64,000 nucleotides of DNA from Geothrix oryzae (GTDB lineage Bacteria > Acidobacteriota > Holophagae > Holophagales > Holophagaceae). The notes under the pieces were generated by a model that saw only the letters and a list, made by a program, of their open reading frames with translations, had not been told where the DNA came from and made no database searches. Below, in pieces: positions 1 through 8,449 of this stretch. The stretch covers positions 310,001 through 374,000 of the forward strand of contig NZ_AP027079.1 in the NCBI RefSeq assembly GCF_030295385.1, read 5' to 3'. Position numbers and translations under genes: made by a program. Position 1 is the stretch's first letter. Every line of letters begins with the position of its first letter.

Positions 1-182
1 CTGCTGTATTTAAGATCGTTATTTAGATTTTCAAATTTAGTCGCTATTTCACGAGTTGCGGATAAATAGAGGTTCTCCGTGGCGATAAAGCTTCGGATGG
101 AGCGCATGGCTTCTTCGGACACGACGCTGGAAGTAATGCCATCAAATAGGTAAGATGTTTTAGTGTAGCTCGGCGTATTCAT
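1..182 (-). CDS. Unrecognised protein, N-terminal 60 residues (runs off left edge)
   Basis: An open frame starts at an ATG (182-180) and stays open to the window edge. A Shine-Dalgarno-like AGGA lies about 10 nt upstream. The visible protein begins MNTPSYTKTSYLFDG and contains a helical stretch ending EIATKFENLNNDL. Codons are visibly AT-richer than in neighbouring genes, which may point to recent acquisition. The pattern A-x-x-EI-x-TK-x-E-x-L-N resembles the segment just before the catalytic part of small RelA/SpoT-type (YjbM-like) GTP pyrophosphokinases, but 60 residues are too few to name it. The gap 183-455 holds only an imperfect hairpin near 348-376. Confidence 0.55.
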   Translation of the reverse strand, partial: MNTPSYTKTSYLFDGITSSVVSEEAMRSIRSFIATENLYLSATREIATKFENLNNDLKYS

Positions 183-455
183 CTTTAAACCGTCCTTTCA
201 TCGCGCATGGGCAGGGTCTGAATCCCGAGAGGGCCTCCGTTTTTGAGGGATCGTGGCGTACGAGCATGATCTTGCCGCCAGGCCTCCATTCTCGCCGCTG
301 TCGGGGCCTTCGGCGATGCCGTTCGAAGGCAGAGGCTGCCGGAGGGTCCCCATCCGCTCGCGCCCGCGAACGGATGGGCATTCCTGTCGCACTTGAGGAC
401 GATGAACCGCAGAGCGGGCTTACAGGCCGGGCTCCCGGGGCGGGAGACAGCGCCC

Positions 456-953
456 CTAGCGCCCAAAGCTGATGGCGTAGGTCAGGGGCCTGGGCAGCTG
501 GGGGCTCTTCACGGTGGCGGTGAGCGTGAGCGTCTTGCCATCGGGACTCAGCTTGAACACATTGGTGCGCTCGCCGTCCTCGTTCTTGAAGGTCTGGACG
601 AGCTGATCCTTCGTGACCTGGGCGGCGACCATGAACTTCTCGCCGTCCTCCCGGGTCCAAGGGGCGGCGGCACCGCCAGGGGGCATGTGGATGGGAGTCC
701 GGTCATCGAGCTTCACCTCCACGCCGCTGCTCGCCACCGTGATGGCGACCTTCTTGTAGGCGGGGTTCAGCTTGGTGAGCCGCCCACGAGCGATGGGCCG
801 CTTGATGAAGTTCATGTCCGCCACGGTGGCCTGGATGGCCGCGGCGATGTCATCGGCCCTGGTCTGCGTCCAGGTGCCGGATAGCGAAGCGTCCTGGGCG
901 GCCAGTGTGAGGCTTGCGAGTACAGGGACAAGGAACAGCCGGGGCAGGCGCAT
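456..953 (-). CDS. Small exported protein of unknown function
   Basis: A 165-residue protein with a typical Sec signal peptide (MRLPRLFLVPVLASLTLA, cleavage probably after LA and before AQ). The mature part begins with DASLSGTWTQT and continues as alternating polar and hydrophobic strands, with a closing segment FKLSPDGKTLTLTATVKSP. This looks like a small secreted beta-barrel of the lipocalin/DUF type whose strands end in 'GTW' and 'DGKTL' motifs. No catalytic motif is visible. It lies alone on the minus strand downstream of argF, separated from it by a 30-bp perfect palindrome, so it is probably transcribed on its own. The function is unknown. Confidence 0.7.
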   Translation of the reverse strand: MRLPRLFLVPVLASLTLAAQDASLSGTWTQTRADDIAAAIQATVADMNFIKRPIARGRLTKLNPAYKKVAITVASSGVEVKLDDRTPIHMPPGGAAAPWTREDGEKFMVAAQVTKDQLVQTFKNEDGERTNVFKLSPDGKTLTLTATVKSPQLPRPLTYAISFGR

Positions 954-997
954 GGGGTCTCCGGGGGATTGGGTGGTCCCACCATAGCACTCCGTAC

Positions 998-1027
998 GCA
1001 GAAATGGCCCCGCGGGGCCATTTCTGC
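998..1027. terminator. 30-bp perfect palindrome after argF
   Basis: GCAGAAATGGCCCCG is followed directly by its exact reverse complement. It sits 13 bp beyond the argF stop and 45 bp before the next start. It would fold into a very stable hairpin in either transcript. No clean U-run follows, so it could be a terminator or an mRNA 3'-end stabiliser. Confidence 0.55.
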
Positions 1028-1040
1028 GCGGGGCAAAACC

Positions 1041-2033
1041 TCACCCGATGGTGGCCACCATGACCGCCTTGATGGTGTGCATGCGGTTCTCGGCTTCGTC
1101 GAAGACGACGCTGTGCCGCGAGCGGAAGACCTCGTCGGTGACTTCGCGGATGTCGTGGCCCAGGGCCTTCTGCTCCTTGGCCAGCTTGGTCTCGAAGTCG
1201 TGGAAGGCGGGCAGGCAGTGGAGGAACTTCACATCCGGGTTGCCGGTCTTCTGGAGCATCTCCAGGGTGACCTTGAAGGGGGTGAGCAGCTTCACGCGGG
1301 CGGGGATCTGGTCCTCCTCGCCCATGCTGGCCCAGACATCGGTGTAGATCACATCGGCGCCCTTGACGGCCTCAGCCACATTGTCGGTGACCTCAATGGT
1401 GGCGCCGGTGAGCTTCGCAGCTTCGCGAGCGGCGGCGAGCACGGCCGGATCCGGCGCCAGCTCCTTGGGGCCGAGGGCCACCATGTGCATGCCGGTCTTG
1501 GCGGCGCCGTACATCAGGGCGTAGCTCATGTTGTTGCGGATGTCGCCGCAGAAGACGAGCTTCACCTTGTGCAGGGGCTTGGCCACATGCTCTTCGATGG
1601 TGAGGAAGTCGGCCAGGATCTGGGTGGGGTGGTCGGTGTCCGTGAGGCCGTTCCACACGGGCACGCCGCTGTGCTTGGCCAGGGCCTCGACCACTTCCTG
1701 CTTGTAGCCGCGGTATTCGATGCCGTCATAGAAGCGACCCAGCACCTTGGCGCTGTCCTCGATGCTTTCCTTCTTCCCCACCTGGGAGCTGGCGCTGTCC
1801 AGGAAGGTCACATGGGCGCCCTCTTCCAGCGCGCCGACCTCGAAGGCGCAGCGGGTGCGGGTGCTGGTCTTTTCGAAAAGCAGGACGATGTTCTTGCCCT
1901 TGAGCAGGTAGTTGAAGACGCCCATGCGCTTCTTGGCTTTCAGGTCCCGCGACAGGTCCAGGAGGTAGCGCACCTCCTCGGGCGAGAAGTCCATCAGCGT
2001 GAGAAAGCTGCGCCCCTTCAAATTGACGGCCAT
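1041..2033 (-). CDS. argF: Ornithine carbamoyltransferase
   Basis: A 330-residue protein that forms citrulline from ornithine and carbamoyl phosphate in cytoplasmic arginine synthesis. Visible signatures are the carbamoyl-phosphate loop STRTR (residues 57-61), HPTQ, the ornithine loop with SMGEE, and the catalytic HCLPAFHD block near the C-terminus, all at the spacing usual for the family. The start was set at ATG 2033 because GGAGG lies 6 nt upstream. Longer in-frame starts add a low-complexity extension with no homology-like features. It stands alone; no other arg gene is adjacent. Confidence 0.95.
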   Translation of the reverse strand: MAVNLKGRSFLTLMDFSPEEVRYLLDLSRDLKAKKRMGVFNYLLKGKNIVLLFEKTSTRTRCAFEVGALEEGAHVTFLDSASSQVGKKESIEDSAKVLGRFYDGIEYRGYKQEVVEALAKHSGVPVWNGLTDTDHPTQILADFLTIEEHVAKPLHKVKLVFCGDIRNNMSYALMYGAAKTGMHMVALGPKELAPDPAVLAAAREAAKLTGATIEVTDNVAEAVKGADVIYTDVWASMGEEDQIPARVKLLTPFKVTLEMLQKTGNPDVKFLHCLPAFHDFETKLAKEQKALGHDIREVTDEVFRSRHSVVFDEAENRMHTIKAVMVATIG

Positions 2034-2128
2034 GATGTCCTCCAAGACAAATACAGGGCCCAGAGTAGCGCCGAGGCTGGATCCCAGCGGCCGGAAATGG
2101 GGCAAAGGCCCGGGTCCTTGACGGATTG

Positions 2129-3064
2129 TCACTCGAAGGAGGCGGGGAGTACTCCCTGCTGCTTGAGCAGGCGGATCTCCTCATCGCCGTCGTCGAGCAG
2201 GCGCTCCCAGCCCTTCGGTTGAAGACCGAGGCTGCGCGCGGCCGAGATGAGGAGGCTCTGTCCGGGAGAGGGGCGCTGGGGGTCCAGGGTGTAGACGGCA
2301 TCCTGGAAGGCCGCGTCCGGCCGGATGAGGGTCCAGCCCAGGTCCTTGAACAGCCGGATGGCGTCCTCCAGGAACAGCGCGTTGAGGAGGTTGTGATGCA
2401 GCAGTAGCACTTGGGGGATGTCCCGCCCGAAGAGCTGCCGGGAGAGGTCCCGGTAGGCCTCGGCCCGCTGGCGGAGGTGGGCCAGGTAGGCCCCCCGGAT
2501 GGGTGCCACATCGGCCCCGGGATGCTGGGTCAGGACGGCGACCAGGGCCTCGTTCAGGCGCCAGTCTGAGGTGTCGAGGGTGACCTGGGCATTGCGAAGG
2601 CCCTTGGCCTTCAGGAAGGCCTTCATCCCGTCCCGTTTCTCCGGCGTGTTGCCCTCCCGGAGGAAGGTGAACCGGAACCAGGGCCGGTAGCCGGGAAGCG
2701 CGCGGATGACCCGGTCACAGGTGAGGATCTCCTCCTGGTACTGCTGAAGGGTCGTGCCCTTCGCGTTGAGATCCAGATGGGTGACGGTGTGGTTGCCGAG
2801 CGCGTGACCGGCGTCGCCCCAGGCCCGCGCCAGGGCCAACCCCTCGGGCCGGTCCGCGCCGTTCCCGAGGGTGACGAACAGGGCCGAACTCACCTGGTGT
2901 TTCTTCAGGGCGGCCAGGATCGCGGCATTGCGCTCCTGGGGGGAGAGCCGGGGCGTGGCCGCCAGGCGGGGGCCGTCGTCGAAGGTGAAGGCCACGGATT
3001 GCGCCTGCCCCATGACGCCGAGGCACAGCGCGGCGAACCAGGCGCGGGCGGCGGCAGGAAGCAT
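2129..3064 (-). CDS. Exported polysaccharide deacetylase (NodB-fold)
   Basis: A 311-residue protein with an N-terminal signal peptide ([22 protein letters not shown]) and a NodB/CE4 deacetylase domain. Motif 1 is TFDDGP, close after the signal. Motif 2 is GNHTVTHL, giving two metal-binding His. RFTFLREG and DTSDW match motifs 3 and 4, and LLLHH is motif 5. It should remove N-acetyl groups from a peptidoglycan or exopolysaccharide in the periplasm. The start at 3064 was preferred because GGAG lies 6 nt upstream; ATG 3076 has no ribosome site. The C-terminal ~80 residues, after motif 5, are unassigned. Confidence 0.85.
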   Translation of the reverse strand: MLPAAARAWFAALCLGVMGQAQSVAFTFDDGPRLAATPRLSPQERNAAILAALKKHQVSSALFVTLGNGADRPEGLALARAWGDAGHALGNHTVTHLDLNAKGTTLQQYQEEILTCDRVIRALPGYRPWFRFTFLREGNTPEKRDGMKAFLKAKGLRNAQVTLDTSDWRLNEALVAVLTQHPGADVAPIRGAYLAHLRQRAEAYRDLSRQLFGRDIPQVLLLHHNLLNALFLEDAIRLFKDLGWTLIRPDAAFQDAVYTLDPQRPSPGQSLLISAARSLGLQPKGWERLLDDGDEEIRLLKQQGVLPASFE

Positions 3065-3206
3065 GGAGGACTCCATAAAGGTGGGTGCGGTCGGGGCAGA
3101 GCGGGGAGGGACCAGGAGTATGTACACAAAATTGTGTAATAGTCTGGGCCCGCCGTCGAGACCCCGGCCGTGCTGGAAGGGAGAACCGGGCGCCGGCCTG
3201 AACCGG

Positions 3207-3515
3207 CTATTCGAACTCCACCAGCAGTTGACCCTTGGCGACGGTCTCCCCGACGGCCACATGCAAGGCTTTGACGGTGCCATCGTGGCGGGCGGTGATG
3301 CGGTTCTGCATTTTCATGGCTTCCAGCACCACGATCCCCTGATCCGCGCAGATCCGGTCGCCGGGCTGCACGAGGACTTCGAGGATGAGGCCCGGGATGG
3401 TGGCCGTCCTCCGCCGGGGATCCTTGGGCACATAGGGTTTCCGGTGGGCGTACTTCCGGGTGAGGGTCGTTTCGTACACTGTGTCGTTCAGGGTGAGGGT
3501 CTGCCGGGGGGTCAT
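3207..3515 (-). CDS. Biotin carboxyl carrier protein (biotin/lipoyl domain)
   Basis: A 102-residue protein ending in a biotinyl domain with the biotinylation motif EAMKMQN. The first ~45 residues are basic (TRKYAHRKPYVPKDPRRR). It begins 10 bp after the carboxyltransferase stop, so the two genes form an operon and are very likely subunits of one enzyme. Biotin carried here moves carboxyl groups to or from the carboxyltransferase. No biotin carboxylase gene is adjacent, so either that subunit is encoded elsewhere or the pair acts as a transcarboxylase or decarboxylase. Confidence 0.88.
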   Translation of the reverse strand: MTPRQTLTLNDTVYETTLTRKYAHRKPYVPKDPRRRTATIPGLILEVLVQPGDRICADQGIVVLEAMKMQNRITARHDGTVKALHVAVGETVAKGQLLVEFE

Positions 3516-3525
3516 GGGGGCTCGC

Positions 3526-5064
3526 TCAGAAGGGCGGAACGCCGTGCTTCCGCGCGGGCCGCTCCTCGGTCTTGTGTTCGGAGATCTCGAGGGCGTGGAG
3601 CAGGAAGTCGCGGGTCTGGTGGGGGGCGATGACGGCGTCCACATGGCCGTTGGCGGCGGCCACATAGGGACTGGCGAACTTGTCGGTGTATTCCTTCACC
3701 TTCTCCCTGCGGAAGGCCTCGGGATCCGCCGCCGCGGCGATCTCGCCCTTGAAGATGATGTTGGCGGCACCTTCCGGGCCCATGACGGCGATCTCGGCGC
3801 AGGGCCAGGCGAACACGAAATCCGCGCCCAGGTGCCGGGAGCACATGGCGATGTAGCCGCCGCCGTAGGCCTTGCGCAGGATCACGGTGATCTTGGGCAC
3901 GGTGGCTTCGCTGTAGGCGTAGAGCAGCTTGGCGCCGTGGCGGATGACGCCCGCGTGCTCCTGGTCCACGCCGGGCAGGTAGCCCGGCAGATCTACGAAG
4001 GTCACCAGCGGGATGTTGAAGGCGTCGCAGAAGCGGATGAAGCGGGCGGCCTTGTCGGAGCTGTCCACATCCAGGACGCCCGCCAGCACCATGGGCTGAT
4101 TGGCGACCATGCCCACCGTGCGCCCGTTCATGCGGGCGAAACCCACCACGATGTTGGCGGCCCACAGCGCCTGGACCTCCATGAAGTCGGCGCCGTCGCA
4201 GACGCTGCGGAGGACATCTCGCACATCGTAGGGCCGGTTGGATTCGGAGGGGATGATGCGCTCCAGGGCCCCGGCCTCCGGGGGCTGGGCCGCGAAGGGG
4301 TCGGCCCGCTTCCGGTTGTTCCAGGGGATGAAGGTCACCAGGCGCTTCACCTGCTCGAAGCATTCCGCCTCGCTCTGGGCGTAGAAGTGCGCGTTGCCGG
4401 AGAGCTCGGCCTGGACCCGGGCCCCGCCCAGATCCTCCATGGAGATCTCTTCGCCCAGCACCGTCTTGATGACCTCGGGGCCCGTGATGAACATCTTGGA
4501 GATCTTGTCCACGACGAAGACGAAGTCCGTGAGGGCCGGCGAATAGACCGCGCCGCCCGCGCAGGGGCCCAGGATGATCGAGATCTGCGGGATGACGCCG
4601 GAAGCCAGCGTGTTGCGGTAGAAGATCTCGCCGTAGCCGGCCAGGGAGTTCACGCCTTCCTGGATGCGCGCCCCGCCGGAATCGTTGATGCCGATGAGGG
4701 GGATGCCCAGCTTGATGGCGTGATCCATGATCTTGGTGATCTTCCGGGCGTGGGCCAGGCCCAGCGATCCCCCGGCCACGGTGAAGTCCTGCGCGTAGAT
4801 GGCCACGGGGTGACCCAGGATCGTGCCCGTGCCGGTGATGACGCCATCCCCCGGCAGCTGTTTCTTCTCCATGCCGAAGTCGGAGCACTTGTGCTCCACA
4901 AAGAGGTCGTACTCGTGGAAGGAGTCCGGGTCGAGGATGGCCGTGATGCGCTCGCGGGCCAGCAGCTTCCCCTGGGCGGCCTGCCTCCGGGCCGCTTCCG
5001 GGTGGGGCTCCGTGGCTTCGGCATGCTTCCGGGCGTGGGCCTTCATCTTCCTGGGCAGGGACAT
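3526..5064 (-). CDS. Acyl-CoA carboxyltransferase (propionyl/methylmalonyl-CoA type)
   Basis: A 512-residue protein of the carboxyl transferase family (PccB/MmdA/12S transcarboxylase), close to full length for the family. It shows both oxyanion-hole regions: GINDSGGARIQEG with GPCAGGAVYSPAL in the N-half, and FVDLPGYLPG with KAYGGGYIAM in the C-half. It transfers CO2 between carboxybiotin and an acyl-CoA, most likely propionyl/methylmalonyl-CoA, in the cytoplasm. GAGGAT lies 6 nt before ATG 5064. The tiny BCCP follows at once. Substrate choice cannot be decided from sequence alone. Confidence 0.88.
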   Translation of the reverse strand: MSLPRKMKAHARKHAEATEPHPEAARRQAAQGKLLARERITAILDPDSFHEYDLFVEHKCSDFGMEKKQLPGDGVITGTGTILGHPVAIYAQDFTVAGGSLGLAHARKITKIMDHAIKLGIPLIGINDSGGARIQEGVNSLAGYGEIFYRNTLASGVIPQISIILGPCAGGAVYSPALTDFVFVVDKISKMFITGPEVIKTVLGEEISMEDLGGARVQAELSGNAHFYAQSEAECFEQVKRLVTFIPWNNRKRADPFAAQPPEAGALERIIPSESNRPYDVRDVLRSVCDGADFMEVQALWAANIVVGFARMNGRTVGMVANQPMVLAGVLDVDSSDKAARFIRFCDAFNIPLVTFVDLPGYLPGVDQEHAGVIRHGAKLLYAYSEATVPKITVILRKAYGGGYIAMCSRHLGADFVFAWPCAEIAVMGPEGAANIIFKGEIAAAADPEAFRREKVKEYTDKFASPYVAAANGHVDAVIAPHQTRDFLLHALEISEHKTEERPARKHGVPPF

Positions 5065-5292
5065 CGGGTGATCCTCGGCGGGGTTCCATGGCAGGGTGGG
5101 GCGGGCCGTTCCAGCGATGGGGATTAAAGACGACCCATGCATCACGAATAAACTATGCCAGGGGGATCCTGCGTCATTGATCACGGTTCCGGAGGCCCGG
5201 ACTCGGATTCATGGGTCCATCCGCCCCGTCTTGGCCGTATAGTCAGGGCCACGAATCCCGAACCATCCAACCAGACCAGCAGGGAGGCATCC

Positions 5293-5721
5293 ATGCGGCC
5301 ACTGAAACAGCTCGTCGAGGGCAAGCGCGCCCTGGTATCGGTGGGGCCCGATGATTCGGTCTTCACAGCGCTGACCCTCCTCGCCCAGCACGACATCGGC
5401 GCCCTTCTCGTGCTGGAGCACGGAAGGCTGGTGGGGATCTTCTCGGAACGGGACTACGCCCGGAAGATCATCCTCAAGGGGAAGACCTCGAAGGACACCC
5501 TGGTGCGGGAGATCATGAGCGAGAAGGTCAGCTGCGTGACCCTCTCCCAGTCCGTCGAGGAGTGCATGGCGCTCATGACGAACAAGCATGTCCGCCACCT
5601 GCCCGTGCTGGGGGCCGGCGACGAGGTGCTGGGCATCCTCTCCATCGGTGATCTGGTGAAGGAGACGATCTCCGACCAGACCTTCACCATCGAGCAGCTG
5701 GTGCACTACATCCAGAACTGA
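5293..5721 (+). CDS. Two-CBS-domain protein
   Basis: A 142-residue protein made of two tandem CBS motifs (about residues 8-60 and 72-130). GALLVLEHGRLVGIFSERDYARK is typical of stand-alone CBS proteins that bind AMP, ATP or NAD and signal energy state. RHLPVLGAGDEVLGILSIGDLV forms the second motif. AGGGAGG lies 5 nt before ATG 5293. It is transcribed divergently from the carboxyltransferase; TATAGT at 5238-5243 is a possible -10. No partner domain is attached, so the regulated target is unknown. Confidence 0.9.
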   Translation: MRPLKQLVEGKRALVSVGPDDSVFTALTLLAQHDIGALLVLEHGRLVGIFSERDYARKIILKGKTSKDTLVREIMSEKVSCVTLSQSVEECMALMTNKHVRHLPVLGAGDEVLGILSIGDLVKETISDQTFTIEQLVHYIQN

Positions 5722-5723
5722 TA

Positions 5724-5744
5724 GGGCCCCGCGGAGCGGGGCCC
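5724..5744. terminator. GC-rich hairpin between convergent genes
   Basis: GGGCCCCGC, a 3-nt loop, then the exact complement. It starts 2 bp after the CBS-protein stop and 33 bp before the convergent epimerase stop. There is no T-run, so termination strength is uncertain; it could serve both strands. Confidence 0.5.
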
Positions 5745-5776
5745 TGGATCAGCCGAGGGGGCCGGTTTCCCCGGGC

Positions 5777-6907
5777 TTACTTCTTGGCTTTGGAGGCCTC
5801 GCGCCAGGCGGCGATGAGCTTCGCCTCCTGCTCGGCGGTGGGGCCCGCCAGCTTGTTGCGACCCTTCTCCACCTTTTCCTGGGTCTTGAACCAGGCGAGG
5901 GTGTCCTTCACGGTCTGCTCGGCAGGGCGGAACCTCAGGCCGGCCTTGACGGCGCGGGCGTTGCTCCAGGTGTGGAAACCCTTGGTGTCACCCAGGTAGG
6001 GGGCCCAGATGGGGAACTCGAGGCCCTCCTGCTTGGCCACGAAGTCGGCAGGAATCCAGACAGGCTTGGCGTTCGGGTTCCCGGCCTTCTGGCAGGCCTC
6101 GACGAGGCTGCCCCAGGCCAGGCGCTTGTCGGGGCCGCAGGCGTTGAAGACGCCGGTGGTGCCGCGCTCGACCAGATGCACCAGCCAGGCGGCGAGGTCG
6201 CGGACATCGATGATCTCGACGGGATCGGCGGGCGCGCCCGGCACGGCGAGCTCGCCGCCCTTGTCGAAGCGCACGGGCCAGTAAGTGAAGCGGCCCGTGG
6301 GGTCGTCGGGACCCACGATGTAGCCGGGGCGGATCACCGCCGTGCGGCCGGGCATGGCCTTCTGGGCGGCCTGTTCGCACAGGGCCTTCAGGGCCCCGTA
6401 GTTCGCATAGTCCTTGCCCATGGACTCGACCGTGGGATCCGCCATGGTGGCCAGAGGCGCATCCTCGGTGCCGTTCTCGGGATTCGGCTCCTTGTAGGCG
6501 CTGATGCTGGAGATGATCAGGTACTGCTTGGCATGCGGGGCCAGCAGGCCCGCGGAGGCCGCCACCATCCTCGGGTAGTAGGCGCTGTTGTCGATGACGG
6601 CATCCCAGCTCCGACCCTCAAGCGCCTTCAGGCCCTCGCCTTTCTTGGGATCACGATCGCCGTGTAGCTTCTCCACGCCGGGGAAGAGGTCAGGGCGCGT
6701 CTTGCCGCGGTTGAACATCGTCACCTGGTGGCCGCGGGCTTGGGCGGCTTCGATGGTGGCCGGGCCGAGAAAGCCCGTGCCGCCCAGGATGAGGATCTTC
6801 TTGGGGGTGGCCTTCTCGGAAGGCGCGGCGGAGAGGTCGAGCCCCGTGGCCGCCACGGCGGTGGCGGCGGCGGACCACTGGATGAACTCACGGCGGGTGA
6901 CGGTCAT
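5777..6907 (-). CDS. Tat-exported NAD(P)-dependent epimerase/dehydratase-like protein
   Basis: A 376-residue protein. The N-terminus TRREFIQWSAAATAVAATG is a twin-arginine export signal. After residue 35 comes an extended SDR fold: nucleotide loop GGTGFLG, the active-site pair in YGALK, and the substrate-domain segment RPGYIVGPDDPTGRF. Export through Tat fits a protein folded around a tightly held NAD(P). GGAGG precedes ATG 6907. Family members usually act on nucleotide sugars, which are absent from the periplasm, so the substrate is unclear. The gene is divergent from the transporter at 7000. Confidence 0.82.
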   Translation of the reverse strand: MTVTRREFIQWSAAATAVAATGLDLSAAPSEKATPKKILILGGTGFLGPATIEAAQARGHQVTMFNRGKTRPDLFPGVEKLHGDRDPKKGEGLKALEGRSWDAVIDNSAYYPRMVAASAGLLAPHAKQYLIISSISAYKEPNPENGTEDAPLATMADPTVESMGKDYANYGALKALCEQAAQKAMPGRTAVIRPGYIVGPDDPTGRFTYWPVRFDKGGELAVPGAPADPVEIIDVRDLAAWLVHLVERGTTGVFNACGPDKRLAWGSLVEACQKAGNPNAKPVWIPADFVAKQEGLEFPIWAPYLGDTKGFHTWSNARAVKAGLRFRPAEQTVKDTLAWFKTQEKVEKGRNKLAGPTAEQEAKLIAAWREASKAKK

Positions 6908-6932
6908 GGGACCTCCGGTCGATGGACTGGGA

Positions 6933-6959
6933 TTGATACCTCGTGAATCGATATATACT
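6933..6959 (+). promoter_or_regulatory. Candidate sigma-70-like promoter for the transporter gene
   Basis: TTGATA (6933-6938) and TATACT (6954-6959) are separated by 15 bp, shorter than ideal. Transcription would start about 35 nt before ATG 7000. The elements stand out in an otherwise GC-rich intergenic region. Confidence 0.4.
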
Positions 6960-6999
6960 CTTTTCAGACATCCATGCAACTGCCTTTTCCGGACCGCCC

Positions 7000-8289
7000 A
7001 TGACGCCCGCCCGCCTTCTCCGCCGCCTGGTGATGCTCGACGAGGGTGAAGCCCCGGCCCTGCTCTGGTCGACCTTGTACTTCTTCCTGCTGCTCTTCGG
7101 CTTCTACCTGCTGCGCCCCGTTCGCGAGGCCATCGGCATCGCTCGGGGGGCGGACAAGCTGCCCTGGCTCATGACGGGCACCCTGCTGGCCATGGTGCTG
7201 GCGAATCCGGCCTTCGCGACCCTGGTGTCGAAGCTGCCGCGCCGGCGGTTCATCCCGTGGGCCTACCGCTTCTTCGGGCTGAACATGCTGGCCTTCTTCC
7301 TGGCCTTCCGCTTCCTGCCCCACCGGGGCGGTGCGGCCCTGGGCTATGCCTTCTACATCTGGCTCAGCGTCTTCAACCTCTTCGTGGTGTCGGTGTTCTG
7401 GGGCCTGATGTCGGATGTGTGGACCCAGGCCCAGGGCAAGCGCCTGTTCGGCTTCATCGCCACGGGCGGCACCCTGGGCGCCATCGCCGGGGCCGCCCTC
7501 ACGGGGGCCCTCACCAAGGGCTTCACGCTGGGGGGGCTCCCCCTGAAGGTGGATCCCCTGTCGCTGCTGCTGCTGTCGATGCTGACGCTGGAGCTGGCGG
7601 TGCAGTGCGTGGGGCGCCTGGCGGCCATCTTCCGCCTGGGCGACCAGGCCCACGGCGAGCGGGAGCCCGGCCCCGGTCCCCTGGAGGGGCTCAAGCTCAT
7701 CGCGAAATCGCCCTACTTGCAGCTCATCTGCGCCTACATGCTGCTCTTCACCATCACCAGCACCTTCCTCTACCTGCAGCAGGGCGCCATCGTCGAGCGC
7801 GCCTTCAGCGGTACCGCCGCCCGCACGGCGGCCTTCGCCCGCATCGACCTCTGGGTGAATGTGCTCACCCTGGCGACGCAGGTCCTCCTCACGGGCCGCC
7901 TGCTGACGGGGCTGGGCATCCCGGTCGTGCTGTCCATCCTCCCCGTGCTGAGCCTGCTGGGCTTCGGCGCCCTGTGGATCTGGCCCACCTTCGGCACCAT
8001 GGCGATCTTCCAGGTGCTGCGCCGCGGCCTGCACTACGCCGTGGACCGGCCGGCCCGCGAGATCCTCTACATTCCGCTGGGCCCGGAGGAACGCTACAAG
8101 TCGAAGCCCTTCATCGACACCTTCGTCTACCGGGGCGGCGACCTGCTGGGCGTGTGGGCGCCCACGGCCCTCGTGGCGCTCGCCCTTCCGGTGGGGCTGG
8201 CGGCCGTGGGTTGCTCGGGCCTCTGGCTGGGCAGCAGCCTGGCGCTGGGGCGCCGGGTGAAGGGCCGGCCGGCGGGGGAACAGGGTTGA
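7000..8289 (+). CDS. NTP/NDP exchange-type (AAA/MFS) transporter
   Basis: A 429-residue integral membrane protein with about 10-12 hydrophobic helices. FGFYLLRPVREAIGI at the N-terminus and ERYKSKPFIDTFVYRGGD near the C-terminus are typical of the bacterial ATP:ADP antiporter-related family (often annotated as MFS or NTP/NDP exchange transporter). In free-living bacteria the real substrate is not established, and nucleotide exchange is only a family label. ATG 7000 has a weak CCGGA upstream; starts further up are unlikely because they overlap the candidate promoter. The divergent neighbour is a Tat-exported SDR protein. Confidence 0.8.
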   Translation: MTPARLLRRLVMLDEGEAPALLWSTLYFFLLLFGFYLLRPVREAIGIARGADKLPWLMTGTLLAMVLANPAFATLVSKLPRRRFIPWAYRFFGLNMLAFFLAFRFLPHRGGAALGYAFYIWLSVFNLFVVSVFWGLMSDVWTQAQGKRLFGFIATGGTLGAIAGAALTGALTKGFTLGGLPLKVDPLSLLLLSMLTLELAVQCVGRLAAIFRLGDQAHGEREPGPGPLEGLKLIAKSPYLQLICAYMLLFTITSTFLYLQQGAIVERAFSGTAARTAAFARIDLWVNVLTLATQVLLTGRLLTGLGIPVVLSILPVLSLLGFGALWIWPTFGTMAIFQVLRRGLHYAVDRPAREILYIPLGPEERYKSKPFIDTFVYRGGDLLGVWAPTALVALALPVGLAAVGCSGLWLGSSLALGRRVKGRPAGEQG

Positions 8290-8320
8290 CTTTCAGGCGG
8301 CTTCCAGGAACATGTCGGAC

Positions 8321-8449
8321 ATGACGATTGCGATGAACCCCACGGCCTTCGGGTCCGCCGGCACGACCGGCGAGGGGTCTGTCCACTGGTTTGCCATGAC
8401 CGGCATGACTGGCATGACCAATCCGCCCACCGGCGTGCGGGGCACCTGA
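8321..8449 (+). CDS. Candidate Thr/Met-rich attenuator leader peptide of the thr operon
   Basis: A 42-codon ORF (45 codons from the in-frame ATG 8312) ending 73 bp before thrA. The peptide begins MTIAMNPTAFGSAGTTG and contains three consecutive Met-Thr pairs in MTGMTGMTN, encoded at 8396-8419. In all, 9 of its 42 residues are Thr and 5 are Met. Thr and Met are the two end products made from homoserine by this operon's first enzyme. The stop codon (8447-8449) lies just after the left arm of an antiterminator (8437-8443), and a rho-independent terminator follows. AGGA at 8306-8309 is a possible ribosome site, though spacing is not ideal. The layout mirrors enterobacterial thrL but no sequence homology is claimed. 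Confidence 0.6.
   Translation: MTIAMNPTAFGSAGTTGEGSVHWFAMTGMTGMTNPPTGVRGT

Noticed and set aside
183..455. Small frames in the first intergenic region
   Set aside because: None has a ribosome site or protein-like composition; they change frame across the argF-side gene boundary.
8293..8416. Minus-strand frame ending MSDMFLEAA opposite the thr leader
   Set aside because: No ribosome site, continues as a shadow of thrA, and is contradicted by the well-placed plus-strand leader ORF and terminator.
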